From positions 1 through 64,000 of the forward strand of contig CAJUPJ010000004.1 of NCBI GenBank assembly GCA_910588655.1: a stretch of DNA of 64,000 nucleotides, written 5' to 3'. Under the pieces are notes generated by a model, which was not told where the DNA came from, ran no database searches, and was given only the letters and a program-made list of their open reading frames with translations. Shown in pieces: positions 8,880-16,301 of the stretch (its first letter is position 1; each line of letters begins with the position of its first letter). Position numbers and translations under genes: made by a program. This DNA comes from an uncultured Lachnospiraceae bacterium. Lineage in GTDB: Bacteria; Bacillota; Clostridia; Lachnospirales; Lachnospiraceae.

Positions 8880-11800
8880 TCACCAATATTTCTCTTCTAC
8901 TCTTTTGCAAATCTGTTTGTCTATTTCCCTTATAATATTATAATTGCCTTTATTCTCTTCAATTATAAAATCACTTTCTATTATATCATCATCCTCGTAA
9001 ATCTCTTTACAATACTTTTTGTCTAGTATTTTCATTTTATTTTTTGTCTTTGGAAATTTTTTAAAGTATTCTGTAACTGATACACATGGAATTATATTTC
9101 CGCATAAATCAGCTAATATACTGCCATTACCAGATGATAATATATAATAAGGTTTTAATTTATTAATAATATCAAAAAGCAATTTTATCCTTGATAATAT
9201 ATCTGTTTTTGCTGGTATCTGTATAAACGGAATTTCCTCATTTCCTATTTTAACTGCTGGCAATTTATTATAATCTTCTAATACTGTTCCCAAATACAAA
9301 TCGCAAACAGGAAGATATCCTTTTAATAAATATTGTTCAGTTGTATTTATAATAATCACATTTTTCCCCAATTCTCTTAATTTTCTTACCATTTCAAATA
9401 CAAATTGCGTTGGAGCATGGGTTTCATCCAAAAATTGCATTGTCAATATCATAACCAAGTCTTTGCTTCTCTCGTTTAAAGGTATTTTAACAATATATTC
9501 TTTTAACTCCTTTTTATAACCATAATAACATTTATTATATAATTCGTCATTTATATTCTGGGTTTCCTGGTCAAATATCCCAGGTCTTTCAAAAAATACT
9601 CTTTTATGCTGGTTCCATACAAAGTACATATTTTCATAACTTGTTCTAGTATTTTTAATCACTTCATTTAGATATGCATTTACATAATAAGAATTATTAC
9701 ATAAATTCATAAGAATTGAATATAATGAAAGCATATAATAAAAATTCTTTTCTTCTATCTCTTCAGATTTCAATTCATAAATCAAAGTTTCACAAAATAA
9801 TGTCCAAAGTCTTTTTATATACCCTTCTTTTTTAATACCAATTTTATTTATCTGGAACATAACCTTAAAATAATCATTCAAATTATTACTATATTTTAAT
9901 TGTATTAATTGTTTCATATAAGAAACATATGGTTTACAATTTTCCATATTCAAAAAATAATATATAAATTTTTCTATGTCTAAATTATCACTAAAATCTT
10001 TTACGCATCCTTGCTCTATATATATAATTTTTTTAAATGAATTCAAAAAAAGGCTTTGAATAATGTTATACAGAGGTTTAATATCTGTCACAAACCAGCT
10101 TTCTTTATCAGATTGCATATACTTTTCGGCTATATCACAAAGACAATATAAAAGTTTTCCTTCACATCCATCAATTACTGAAAAATATATATGAATAAGG
10201 CTGTCATTACTATACTTTTTAATTAATTGTTCTAATTCATTTCCTTGTTCCTGTACATAACAATATATTATCTGGCTGGCGTAACTTTCTGTTACCTCTT
10301 TTAAGCTTCTTTCTTCCATTCCATGTATTCTAGCTCCACCAGATGAATTTATAAATTTTATATTTTTAACATTCTCTATTCTTCTTTCAATCCATCTTCT
10401 ATATATATCAAGTGTTTTACTTGTATAAATTTCCCCTCCTGTTACAGATTCTACTTTCCGCAAACTTTTTTTATTCTGTATTTTCTTTCCTACTCCCCCT
10501 GCATGTGTATTATCACCAATATAGCCCATATCAAGTCCAATACATATTATATTTTTACACTCCATACGTATTGCCATATCTATAATAAATGTAGCAACTG
10601 AACCACCACTTTGATAAGCCACAAATTTATTACTTTCTGCATATTTCTTTGAAAGTTCAACACCCTCCTGATATGCTATATACCTTTTTCCTTTATACTC
10701 TGATACCAGATTATGTGCTGCTGTAGACAAATAAATTAATGGTACTCCGCATTTTTCTATTCCTTTAGTCTGCCATCTCGTACTCTTCTTACCATCAATC
10801 ACCACTATATAATCAGGTAATATATTTTCAGATATAAGTTTTTTGACTATTTTACCTACACAGACAACTATTATATTATCTCTATTTAATAATTTACTAA
10901 GATAATCTATGTTTCCATCTAATGATGGCCCTGCTGCAACAATTACCATATCTTTATTTTTAAATTCATCTTTAATATTATCTAAAGGTTCGTCATTAAG
11001 TTTCTGGTTTTCTTCAAAATTATATAATAAAGTCTGCCCAAGATTATCAGCAGAACTAATATTTATCCAATAGTTCTCAATAAGTTCACGTATTTCAGAA
11101 TTTTCTATAGTTTTAACTGATGGATACCATATTTTATATACCAAATTTGAGCTGCTAGAATTTTCTATAAATAATTTAGAATAATCTTCCGCCTGGTTAC
11201 ATAATACTATCCTGACTCTGTTATCTAAAAGTATCCTGCTCAAATCTGTATACATCATACATATTCTAAGTTGCTCCAAATCACTTTCAACAATTAGTAT
11301 CTCTTTAAAATATGATGATGAAACTATATAATCAATATGATATCCCATTCCAAAACCTATTATAATACATTTTTCTGAGCCACTATTTACCAATTCATCC
11401 CCATACAATATTGCCTCTTGCCAGGGATTAACAGAAGAAGAAAGAAACACCTGTCCATAAATATCTGTTTCTATGGACAAAATTATATCACATGTGTCCG
11501 ACCAGCTAAGAATATATTTTCTTTGATTATTTTCTTCAGCCTCTTTTAGAGTTTTATAAAGTTTAGTATCTTTACATTTGAGAATATCCATATTCTCTTC
11601 CCAATAAACTAATGGTTCTCCCTCTAACCCAGCAATAAAATAAGAATTAATCTCAATAAGAGCAGGAATAAGACTGGTTTCGTATATGTCAGCAAGATAA
11701 ATTTCATTATTATCCTCAGAAGCTACAAGTAATTCTTTCCATATAGGAAATAAAATTTCTATACCTTCAAAAAAACCATTTTCTTCTGCATAATCAAAAA

Positions 11801-11930
11801 AATGCTGGCCATGCTTAATTAGTTTCATGGTATACATATTTCCTTTAATATAATTTTGCTTTCTATAAAAATATACTGCCTGTGTTGCTAAATGAATTAT
11901 TTCTTTCACTTCTTCTATTAATATTTTCAT
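8880..11930 (-). CDS. Fusion of a MAF (DUF115) domain with a truncated copy of the paralogous glycosyltransferase
   Basis: A 1016-residue protein in two parts. Residues about 1-540 form a motility-associated-factor domain with the MptE/DUF115 motifs VIVAAGPSLDGNIDYL (about 328), YQSGGSVATFI (about 440) and GLDMGYIGDNTHAGG (about 475). From about 550 it aligns with paralogues A and B (IIYCYVQEQ, QFLDETHAPTQFV, ILSSGNGSILADLCGNIIPC). It then jumps from DDDIIESDFIIEENKGNYN straight to IDKQICKRVEEKYW. About 165-170 residues holding the donor site with GGGFSxxEA are missing, yet the tail is kept in frame. The catalytic GT4-like half is therefore absent. GGAG 5 bases before ATG supports the start. 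The retained part may bind the acceptor flagellin or recruit paralogues A and B; this is inference. Confidence 0.75.
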   Translation of the reverse strand: MKILIEEVKEIIHLATQAVYFYRKQNYIKGNMYTMKLIKHGQHFFDYAEENGFFEGIEILFPIWKELLVASEDNNEIYLADIYETSLIPALIEINSYFIAGLEGEPLVYWEENMDILKCKDTKLYKTLKEAEENNQRKYILSWSDTCDIILSIETDIYGQVFLSSSVNPWQEAILYGDELVNSGSEKCIIIGFGMGYHIDYIVSSSYFKEILIVESDLEQLRICMMYTDLSRILLDNRVRIVLCNQAEDYSKLFIENSSSSNLVYKIWYPSVKTIENSEIRELIENYWINISSADNLGQTLLYNFEENQKLNDEPLDNIKDEFKNKDMVIVAAGPSLDGNIDYLSKLLNRDNIIVVCVGKIVKKLISENILPDYIVVIDGKKSTRWQTKGIEKCGVPLIYLSTAAHNLVSEYKGKRYIAYQEGVELSKKYAESNKFVAYQSGGSVATFIIDMAIRMECKNIICIGLDMGYIGDNTHAGGVGKKIQNKKSLRKVESVTGGEIYTSKTLDIYRRWIERRIENVKNIKFINSSGGARIHGMEERSLKEVTESYASQIIYCYVQEQGNELEQLIKKYSNDSLIHIYFSVIDGCEGKLLYCLCDIAEKYMQSDKESWFVTDIKPLYNIIQSLFLNSFKKIIYIEQGCVKDFSDNLDIEKFIYYFLNMENCKPYVSYMKQLIQLKYSNNLNDYFKVMFQINKIGIKKEGYIKRLWTLFCETLIYELKSEEIEEKNFYYMLSLYSILMNLCNNSYYVNAYLNEVIKNTRTSYENMYFVWNQHKRVFFERPGIFDQETQNINDELYNKCYYGYKKELKEYIVKIPLNERSKDLVMILTMQFLDETHAPTQFVFEMVRKLRELGKNVIIINTTEQYLLKGYLPVCDLYLGTVLEDYNKLPAVKIGNEEIPFIQIPAKTDILSRIKLLFDIINKLKPYYILSSGNGSILADLCGNIIPCVSVTEYFKKFPKTKNKMKILDKKYCKEIYEDDDIIESDFIIEENKGNYNIIREIDKQICKRVEEKYW

Positions 11931-11951
11931 AACATCTCCATATATTTAAAA

Positions 11952-13781
11952 TTATATTTGTTCCAATGATTCCTCAAGCACAGGTGTAAGCTCATCTACA
12001 GCCTTAATAAGTGCCTTATATATAGCAATTGAAATTTCCAATGTTTTTTTCATATTTTCATTCTCATTTTCAGACAAATTATTTACTGTTTGTATATCTT
12101 TTGAAACAAAATTCATTATATATACATCTAAAATATTATAAGCATCCTGCCTGGCAAGAAATTTATTAATTTTATCTACTTTTTTTAAATTTTTATTTTC
12201 ACTTTTTGTATTATATTTTTCTGTATTAATTATTTTAATAAGCTTATTTGCTGCTTCTAGTCCTTCTTTAGATTTTTGCCTGATACTTATAAACTCCTTA
12301 CTAAGATGCAGCATCTTATTCCTGACCTCAATATATTCACTATCTGAAAAAGTATATGGCATTTCATCTAATAGCTTACTGAATGAAAAATCTACTTTAC
12401 AATATTCATCAATAGCTTCTGAAAGTTTCATAACTTTAGAACCATGAATAAGCGCTCCACCTTCTGTTGCATCTATTACATTTAATTCTTTATTATCTCT
12501 TATTACACGTTCAAACCAGTCAAGGTACACAAGCCAGTCATAACGTGACCATATTTGCTTTCCATCTATACCTTCAACAAGTTCCTTATCATTCTCATAA
12601 GCCTGGTTATTTCTTACCAGCCCTCCAGCATGTGTTGACTCTCCGTCATATGCAAGATCCTGGCCTATAAGTATTATATTTCTAAAGTTCATGGAAACAC
12701 AAGAAGAAAATGCTGATGTAGCAACAGAGCCACCACTATTATACCCAGGAAATATACGGTTAAATTTATTATACAATTCATACATATAGACAGAACCTCT
12801 AACCCATATTTTCCTACCTTTATGCATATCCATTAAATAACTCTTTGCTTCAAGTACACAAAATAATGGAATATTATGGCATCTCTCATCGCTAAGATGT
12901 TCTATAGATTTTTTTGCATCAATTGTAATCATTGCATCAAAATTAATTTCATGTTTCAGCAGATATTTAACAGCGGTATCTGTAGCCAGAATAAAAGCTT
13001 TCCCCTCTGCTCTTTTAAGTTCATCTATATTTTTATCAAGAGAAGGCCCTGCTGATACAATAATTACAGGAATCTCTTTTGAAATCTTTGTAGCAAATTC
13101 TGAAACATAATTACTTTCTTTTATATATTTTAAATTTTTAATCACATTATCTACAAGAGTGGCAGACATGTGCCTTTCAGTATCAATATTCACTTTTGCA
13201 ATTTTATTAGCATCATATATTATCTTTAAAAATTCTTCAAATTCATCAATATATACTTTATCATAAACAGGATGGTTACAAATTATCTGGGTCTTCATCA
13301 TTATCCAGTCTATATCCCTTTTTAATAAAATATCAAATTCTTTCTTATTTATATCATTTATAATTAAATAAATGCGGTCATCCTTTAAAATATCAGATAT
13401 ATCAACATAATTTAAGACATATAAAAATACAGATATATCTGGTTCATAAATATAAACCTTTGCATCTGATTGCAGCTTTCCTAGCATTTCTTTTACAAAC
13501 AACCCATTACCCATTCCAAACATTATAACAGAAACATTAATATTACCAAATTCATACTGTTCTGCCCATTTTTTTGTTTCGGCTAAAGGTTTATATATAC
13601 TGTTCATCCTGTATTTATTATTATCTTTTTCTATTATAAGAGCCTTATTACCATCTCTTGTATCTGCTTCTTCTATATTACTATATGAATATACTTTACT
13701 ATCAAATATCTTTTCTAATGCTTCATACAAGCTGGGTCTTGCTTTTTCTATTACAGACATATTCTGTTTAAAATAGTCCAT
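11952..13781 (-). CDS. Motility-associated factor (MAF) glycosyltransferase family protein, DUF115
   Basis: MAF proteins are needed to place nonulosonic acids on flagellin in Campylobacter, Aeromonas and clostridia. In this 609-residue protein the core motifs are VIIVSAGPSLDKNIDEL, MITIDAKKS, NSGGSVATSAF and IGQDLAYDGESTHAGG, all typical of the DUF115 catalytic core. The N-terminal part contains a Rossmann-like stretch (NVSVIMFGMGNGLFVKEML) and the C-terminal 150 residues are helical. The start is ATG at 13781 with AAGGAGG 8 bases upstream; the TTG two codons before it is too close to that site. It lies 21 bases upstream of the MAF/GT fusion and follows the flagellin gene, so flagellin is the likely acceptor. 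Confidence 0.87.
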   Translation of the reverse strand: MDYFKQNMSVIEKARPSLYEALEKIFDSKVYSYSNIEEADTRDGNKALIIEKDNNKYRMNSIYKPLAETKKWAEQYEFGNINVSVIMFGMGNGLFVKEMLGKLQSDAKVYIYEPDISVFLYVLNYVDISDILKDDRIYLIINDINKKEFDILLKRDIDWIMMKTQIICNHPVYDKVYIDEFEEFLKIIYDANKIAKVNIDTERHMSATLVDNVIKNLKYIKESNYVSEFATKISKEIPVIIVSAGPSLDKNIDELKRAEGKAFILATDTAVKYLLKHEINFDAMITIDAKKSIEHLSDERCHNIPLFCVLEAKSYLMDMHKGRKIWVRGSVYMYELYNKFNRIFPGYNSGGSVATSAFSSCVSMNFRNIILIGQDLAYDGESTHAGGLVRNNQAYENDKELVEGIDGKQIWSRYDWLVYLDWFERVIRDNKELNVIDATEGGALIHGSKVMKLSEAIDEYCKVDFSFSKLLDEMPYTFSDSEYIEVRNKMLHLSKEFISIRQKSKEGLEAANKLIKIINTEKYNTKSENKNLKKVDKINKFLARQDAYNILDVYIMNFVSKDIQTVNNLSENENENMKKTLEISIAIYKALIKAVDELTPVLEESLEQI

Positions 13782-13808
13782 TTCCAAAACCTCCTTTATC
13801 TTTATTAT

Positions 13809-14123
13809 CTATTCCATATTTTCTAAAAGTTCATTCATATATTCCAAATAATCGTATTGTAATATATCCGCAAGTAATACTATATCTCCATTCTGGAGTG
13901 CCGACATTGCTTCTTTCAATGTATTCGTAATCTTCATTTCATCAAATTCAAAATCTTCATGTTCTGCCTTAAATGTAAAAAGTATATCTATTGCTGTCAT
14001 CATCCCGCTAATTGCAACTTCAAATTTCGATAATGCTTCCTGAAGCTTTTGCTGGTAAAAAAGTTCAACAATATCCCCTACCTCTTTCACTGATTTCATA
14101 ACTATTTCTTTTGGATGGCTCAT
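13809..14123 (-). CDS. Small conserved-looking helical protein between flagellin and MAF (104 aa)
   Basis: A 104-residue acidic, helical protein (VGDIVELFYQQKLQEALSKF, LKEAMSALQNGDIVLLADIL) without signal peptide or TM segment. The start at 14123 is supported by AAAGGAG 7 bases upstream; an upstream in-frame ATG at 14150 has no such site. It is the first gene after the flagellin terminator and ends 27 bases before the MAF gene, so it could be a chaperone or accessory factor for flagellin modification. No family is recognised and the role is inference from position. Confidence 0.65.
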   Translation of the reverse strand: MSHPKEIVMKSVKEVGDIVELFYQQKLQEALSKFEVAISGMMTAIDILFTFKAEHEDFEFDEMKITNTLKEAMSALQNGDIVLLADILQYDYLEYMNELLENME

Positions 14124-14158
14124 TATATATCTCCTTTCCTGACAATACATTATAATCT

Positions 14159-14191
14159 AAAAAAATGGAGCTAGCCTTATGGCCAGCTCCA
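14159..14191 (-). terminator. Terminator after flagellin
   Basis: An 11-bp stem (14166-14176 with 14181-14191, TGGAGCTAGCC type) with a 4-base loop is followed on the minus strand by seven T. It is 28 bases past the flagellin stop. It probably ends most flagellin transcripts, with partial read-through into the 104-aa and MAF genes, since no strong promoter is seen between them. Confidence 0.88.
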
Positions 14192-14218
14192 TCCAACATA
14201 CCAACAAACTTATTATAA

Positions 14219-15052
14219 TTAACCAAGTAATGAAAGTATACCCTGTGTAGCCTGGTTTGCCTGAGCAAGCATAGACTGACCTGCCTGCTGTAAGATAGAT
14301 GAGGCAGAGTATGATACCATCTCATCAGCAAGATTAGCATCACGGATTTTGCTCTCTGATGACTGTAAGTTCTCAGCCATATTATCAGCATTAGCAACTG
14401 TATGGTCTAATCTGTTCTGTAAAGCACCAAGTGCAGACCTCTGGATTGAAACCTGTGAAATAGCCTTATTAACAACAGAAATCAATGGAGTGATTTCTGT
14501 ACCACTGCCACCAGCAGCACCACTTAATGCAGTAGCAACACCATCAACACCCAATGTTTCAGCTGTCATTGACTGGATACTAAATGTAATTAACTGGCTT
14601 GTATTAGCACCAACCTGGAGTGCTTTCCCCTGGAAAGTACCTGAGAGAAGCTTCATTTTGTTGAACTCTGTCTGTGTTGCAATACGTGTAACTTCTGATG
14701 TAAGAGCTGTTATTTCCTTAGCAATTGCCACACGGTCAGCTGTAACATATGTGTCATTAGAAGCCTGTACTGTAAGTTCCCTCATTCTCTGAAGTACTGA
14801 ATGGATTTCATTCATAGCACCTTCAGCTGTCTGGATAAGTGAAATACCATCCTGTGCATTACGTGAAGCCTGGTTAAGACCTCTTATCTGTCCTCTCATC
14901 TTCTCACTGATAGAAAGACCTGCTGCATCATCTGCTGCACGGTTTACTCTGTAACCTGAAGATAACTTTTCTGTTCTCTTTGCAAGACTTGAATTTGTAA
15001 TACCCAACTGCCTGTTAGCGTTTAACGCTGTCATATTATGCTGTACTATCAT
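14219..15052 (-). CDS. fliC: Flagellin
   Basis: Filament subunit exported by the flagellar type III system. The 277-residue protein has only the conserved D0/D1 regions: N-terminal MIVQHNMTALNANRQLGITN and LSSGYRVNRAADDAAGLSIS, and C-terminal LGALQNRLDHTV, ESKIRDANLADEMV and ILQQAGQSMLAQANQ. A very short middle (about residues 165-200, AGGSGTEITP) shows that no D2/D3 domain is present. The D1 motif QRMRELTVQ (about 88-96), which corresponds to the TLR5 contact region, is kept. Start: GGAGG 8 bases before ATG. Upstream are a sigma-28 promoter and CsrA-like leader sites; downstream is a glycosylation gene row, so it is probably O-glycosylated at Ser/Thr. Confidence 0.97.
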   Translation of the reverse strand: MIVQHNMTALNANRQLGITNSSLAKRTEKLSSGYRVNRAADDAAGLSISEKMRGQIRGLNQASRNAQDGISLIQTAEGAMNEIHSVLQRMRELTVQASNDTYVTADRVAIAKEITALTSEVTRIATQTEFNKMKLLSGTFQGKALQVGANTSQLITFSIQSMTAETLGVDGVATALSGAAGGSGTEITPLISVVNKAISQVSIQRSALGALQNRLDHTVANADNMAENLQSSESKIRDANLADEMVSYSASSILQQAGQSMLAQANQATQGILSLLG

Positions 15053-15059
15053 ATTTAAT

Positions 15060-15093
15060 TCCTCCTTGAAATTTTAATCTCATCCATGAGATT
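15060..15093 (-). promoter_or_regulatory. Candidate CsrA binding sites in the flagellin leader
   Basis: In the transcript, AATCTC-ATGGAT-GAGATT (15076-15093) folds into a 6-bp hairpin with GGA in its loop, the classic CsrA recognition form. The Shine-Dalgarno segment CAAGGAGGA (about 15059-15068) 8 bases further down is a second GGA site. In Bacillus subtilis, CsrA bound to two hag leader sites blocks ribosome access and FliW relieves it; csrA and fliW lie 4 kb away here. The hairpin is seen; CsrA binding is inference. Confidence 0.6.
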
Positions 15094-15199
15094 AGTGATT
15101 ATTATTACTACTTTTGCCCTGTTATATCAGTCCGTACACATCAATACAGAACAAATGTCCTTTTGAAGAACGTGGTATGTATTACTTTACCTGCTATAT

Positions 15200-15226
15200 A
15201 TATCGGATGTAGAATAAAAAACTTTA
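15200..15226 (-). promoter_or_regulatory. Sigma-28 (FliA/SigD) promoter of flagellin
   Basis: On the minus strand TAAAGTTT (-35, 15219-15226), an 11-base spacer and TCCGATAT (-10, 15200-15207) match the sigma-28 consensus TAAAGTTT-N11-GCCGATAA closely. It predicts a leader of about 140 bases that contains the CsrA-like sites. Confidence 0.9.
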
Positions 15227-15278
15227 GCTAGTTTTTTAATTTTTTAATAATATTTTTTATCCATATAGATTTATGGAT

Positions 15279-15764
15279 TTATTTTCGGCTGTCTATAAAA
15301 TATGACTGCCATTCCCTGTGCTGGTTAGACATATTTTTGTAATATGATACTGCTGTCTTGTTGCTTACTTTGAAGTCTTTTATGTTGTTTCTTTTTAATA
15401 ATATATACTTTTTAAATTTTTCCCTGTTCTTATATTCCAGATTTTCAATTTCAACTCCTATATCAGTAATAGTTCTTATAAAATTCTGCATTTCCAGTAT
15501 CTGCTGCCTGTAAGTCTGTGGATTTGCTTTTATATAGACACTTATTTTATCAAAAAGCGACTGGAAACCTTTATCTATAGTAAGCACTTCATTAATTTTT
15601 CTATCTTTTTCATCTACTATTCTTTCAAAACAGTCTGCATCTATATCCTCTTTACTTAATATCTTATTTTGTTCTTTTGTAAGTTCCAAAATTTCCTTTA
15701 TTAGTTCAAGCTTTTTACGGAGTGAACCATGCAATACTGATATATATGTATTAATATTATCCAT
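15279..15764 (-). CDS. Probable flagellar export chaperone (FliT/FlgN-like)
   Basis: A 161-residue, highly charged, helical protein with no membrane segment (KLELIKEILELTKEQNKILS and similar heptad-like stretches). It follows fliS by 27 bases and precedes flagellin, the usual place of a fliT-like gene in the fliD-fliS-fliT order. FliT chaperones the cap protein FliD in other bacteria. Sequence identity to FliT is not obvious by eye, so the name rests on size, composition and position. Shine-Dalgarno GGGG is 6 bases before ATG. The sigma-28 promoter of flagellin begins about 50 bases beyond its stop. Confidence 0.55.
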   Translation of the reverse strand: MDNINTYISVLHGSLRKKLELIKEILELTKEQNKILSKEDIDADCFERIVDEKDRKINEVLTIDKGFQSLFDKISVYIKANPQTYRQQILEMQNFIRTITDIGVEIENLEYKNREKFKKYILLKRNNIKDFKVSNKTAVSYYKNMSNQHREWQSYFIDSRK

Positions 15765-15791
15765 AATTTACCCCATTTCTATTTTATATTT

Positions 15792-16178
15792 TCAGCTTAC
15801 ATTGTTAATCCTCATTACTTCTTTCCATGTATCACGCATAGTTTTGATATGCTTGAGAGCTTCTTCTAATATCTCTTTATCTTTTTTAATATTAGCTTCT
15901 ACAAGCCTCCTGTATATATAATCATATACCCTGTCAAATTCTTTTGCTACTGGATATTTCATATCAAGTGTGGCCCGCAGCTCAACTATGATTTTTTCTG
16001 CTTTTATTATATTATTATTTGTCTTTGTAATATCATTCAATTCTATTCCCTCAAGTGCAATATTACAAAATTTTACAGCACCATCATAAAGCATAAGAGT
16101 AAGCTTTGCAGGTGATGCCGTATTAATAGAATTTTGTTTATAAAAGTTGGCTGCATTTGTATTGCTATATTTTGCCAT
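15792..16178 (-). CDS. fliS: Flagellin-specific export chaperone FliS
   Basis: A 128-residue FliS: binds the flagellin C-terminus in the cytosol and delivers it to the export gate. The family motifs NSINTASPAKLTLMLYDGAV and FDRVYDYIYRRLVEANIKKD are present. GGAGG lies 6 bases before ATG. It follows fliD (about 120 bases, with a hairpin at 16218-16252) and precedes the FliT-like gene. Confidence 0.95.
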   Translation of the reverse strand: MAKYSNTNAANFYKQNSINTASPAKLTLMLYDGAVKFCNIALEGIELNDITKTNNNIIKAEKIIVELRATLDMKYPVAKEFDRVYDYIYRRLVEANIKKDKEILEEALKHIKTMRDTWKEVMRINNVS

Positions 16179-16217
16179 AACTAACCTCCATGTATGTGTT
16201 ATGCTTTGTAGAATTAC

Positions 16218-16252
16218 GGCGCAGAAATATTGTTAAACAATACAACTGCGCC
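16218..16252 (-). other. Hairpin between fliD and fliS
   Basis: A 7-bp GC-rich stem (GGCGCAG at 16218-16224, CTGCGCC at 16246-16252) encloses a second stem-like stretch ATTGTTTAACAAT. No T run follows on the minus strand, so it is more likely an mRNA stability or processing element than a terminator. It could set different fliD and fliS levels. Confidence 0.45.
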
Positions 16253-16301
16253 TATACCAGCATTGCCTGAATTACCAGACAACAACTATGTATTAATATT
16301 A

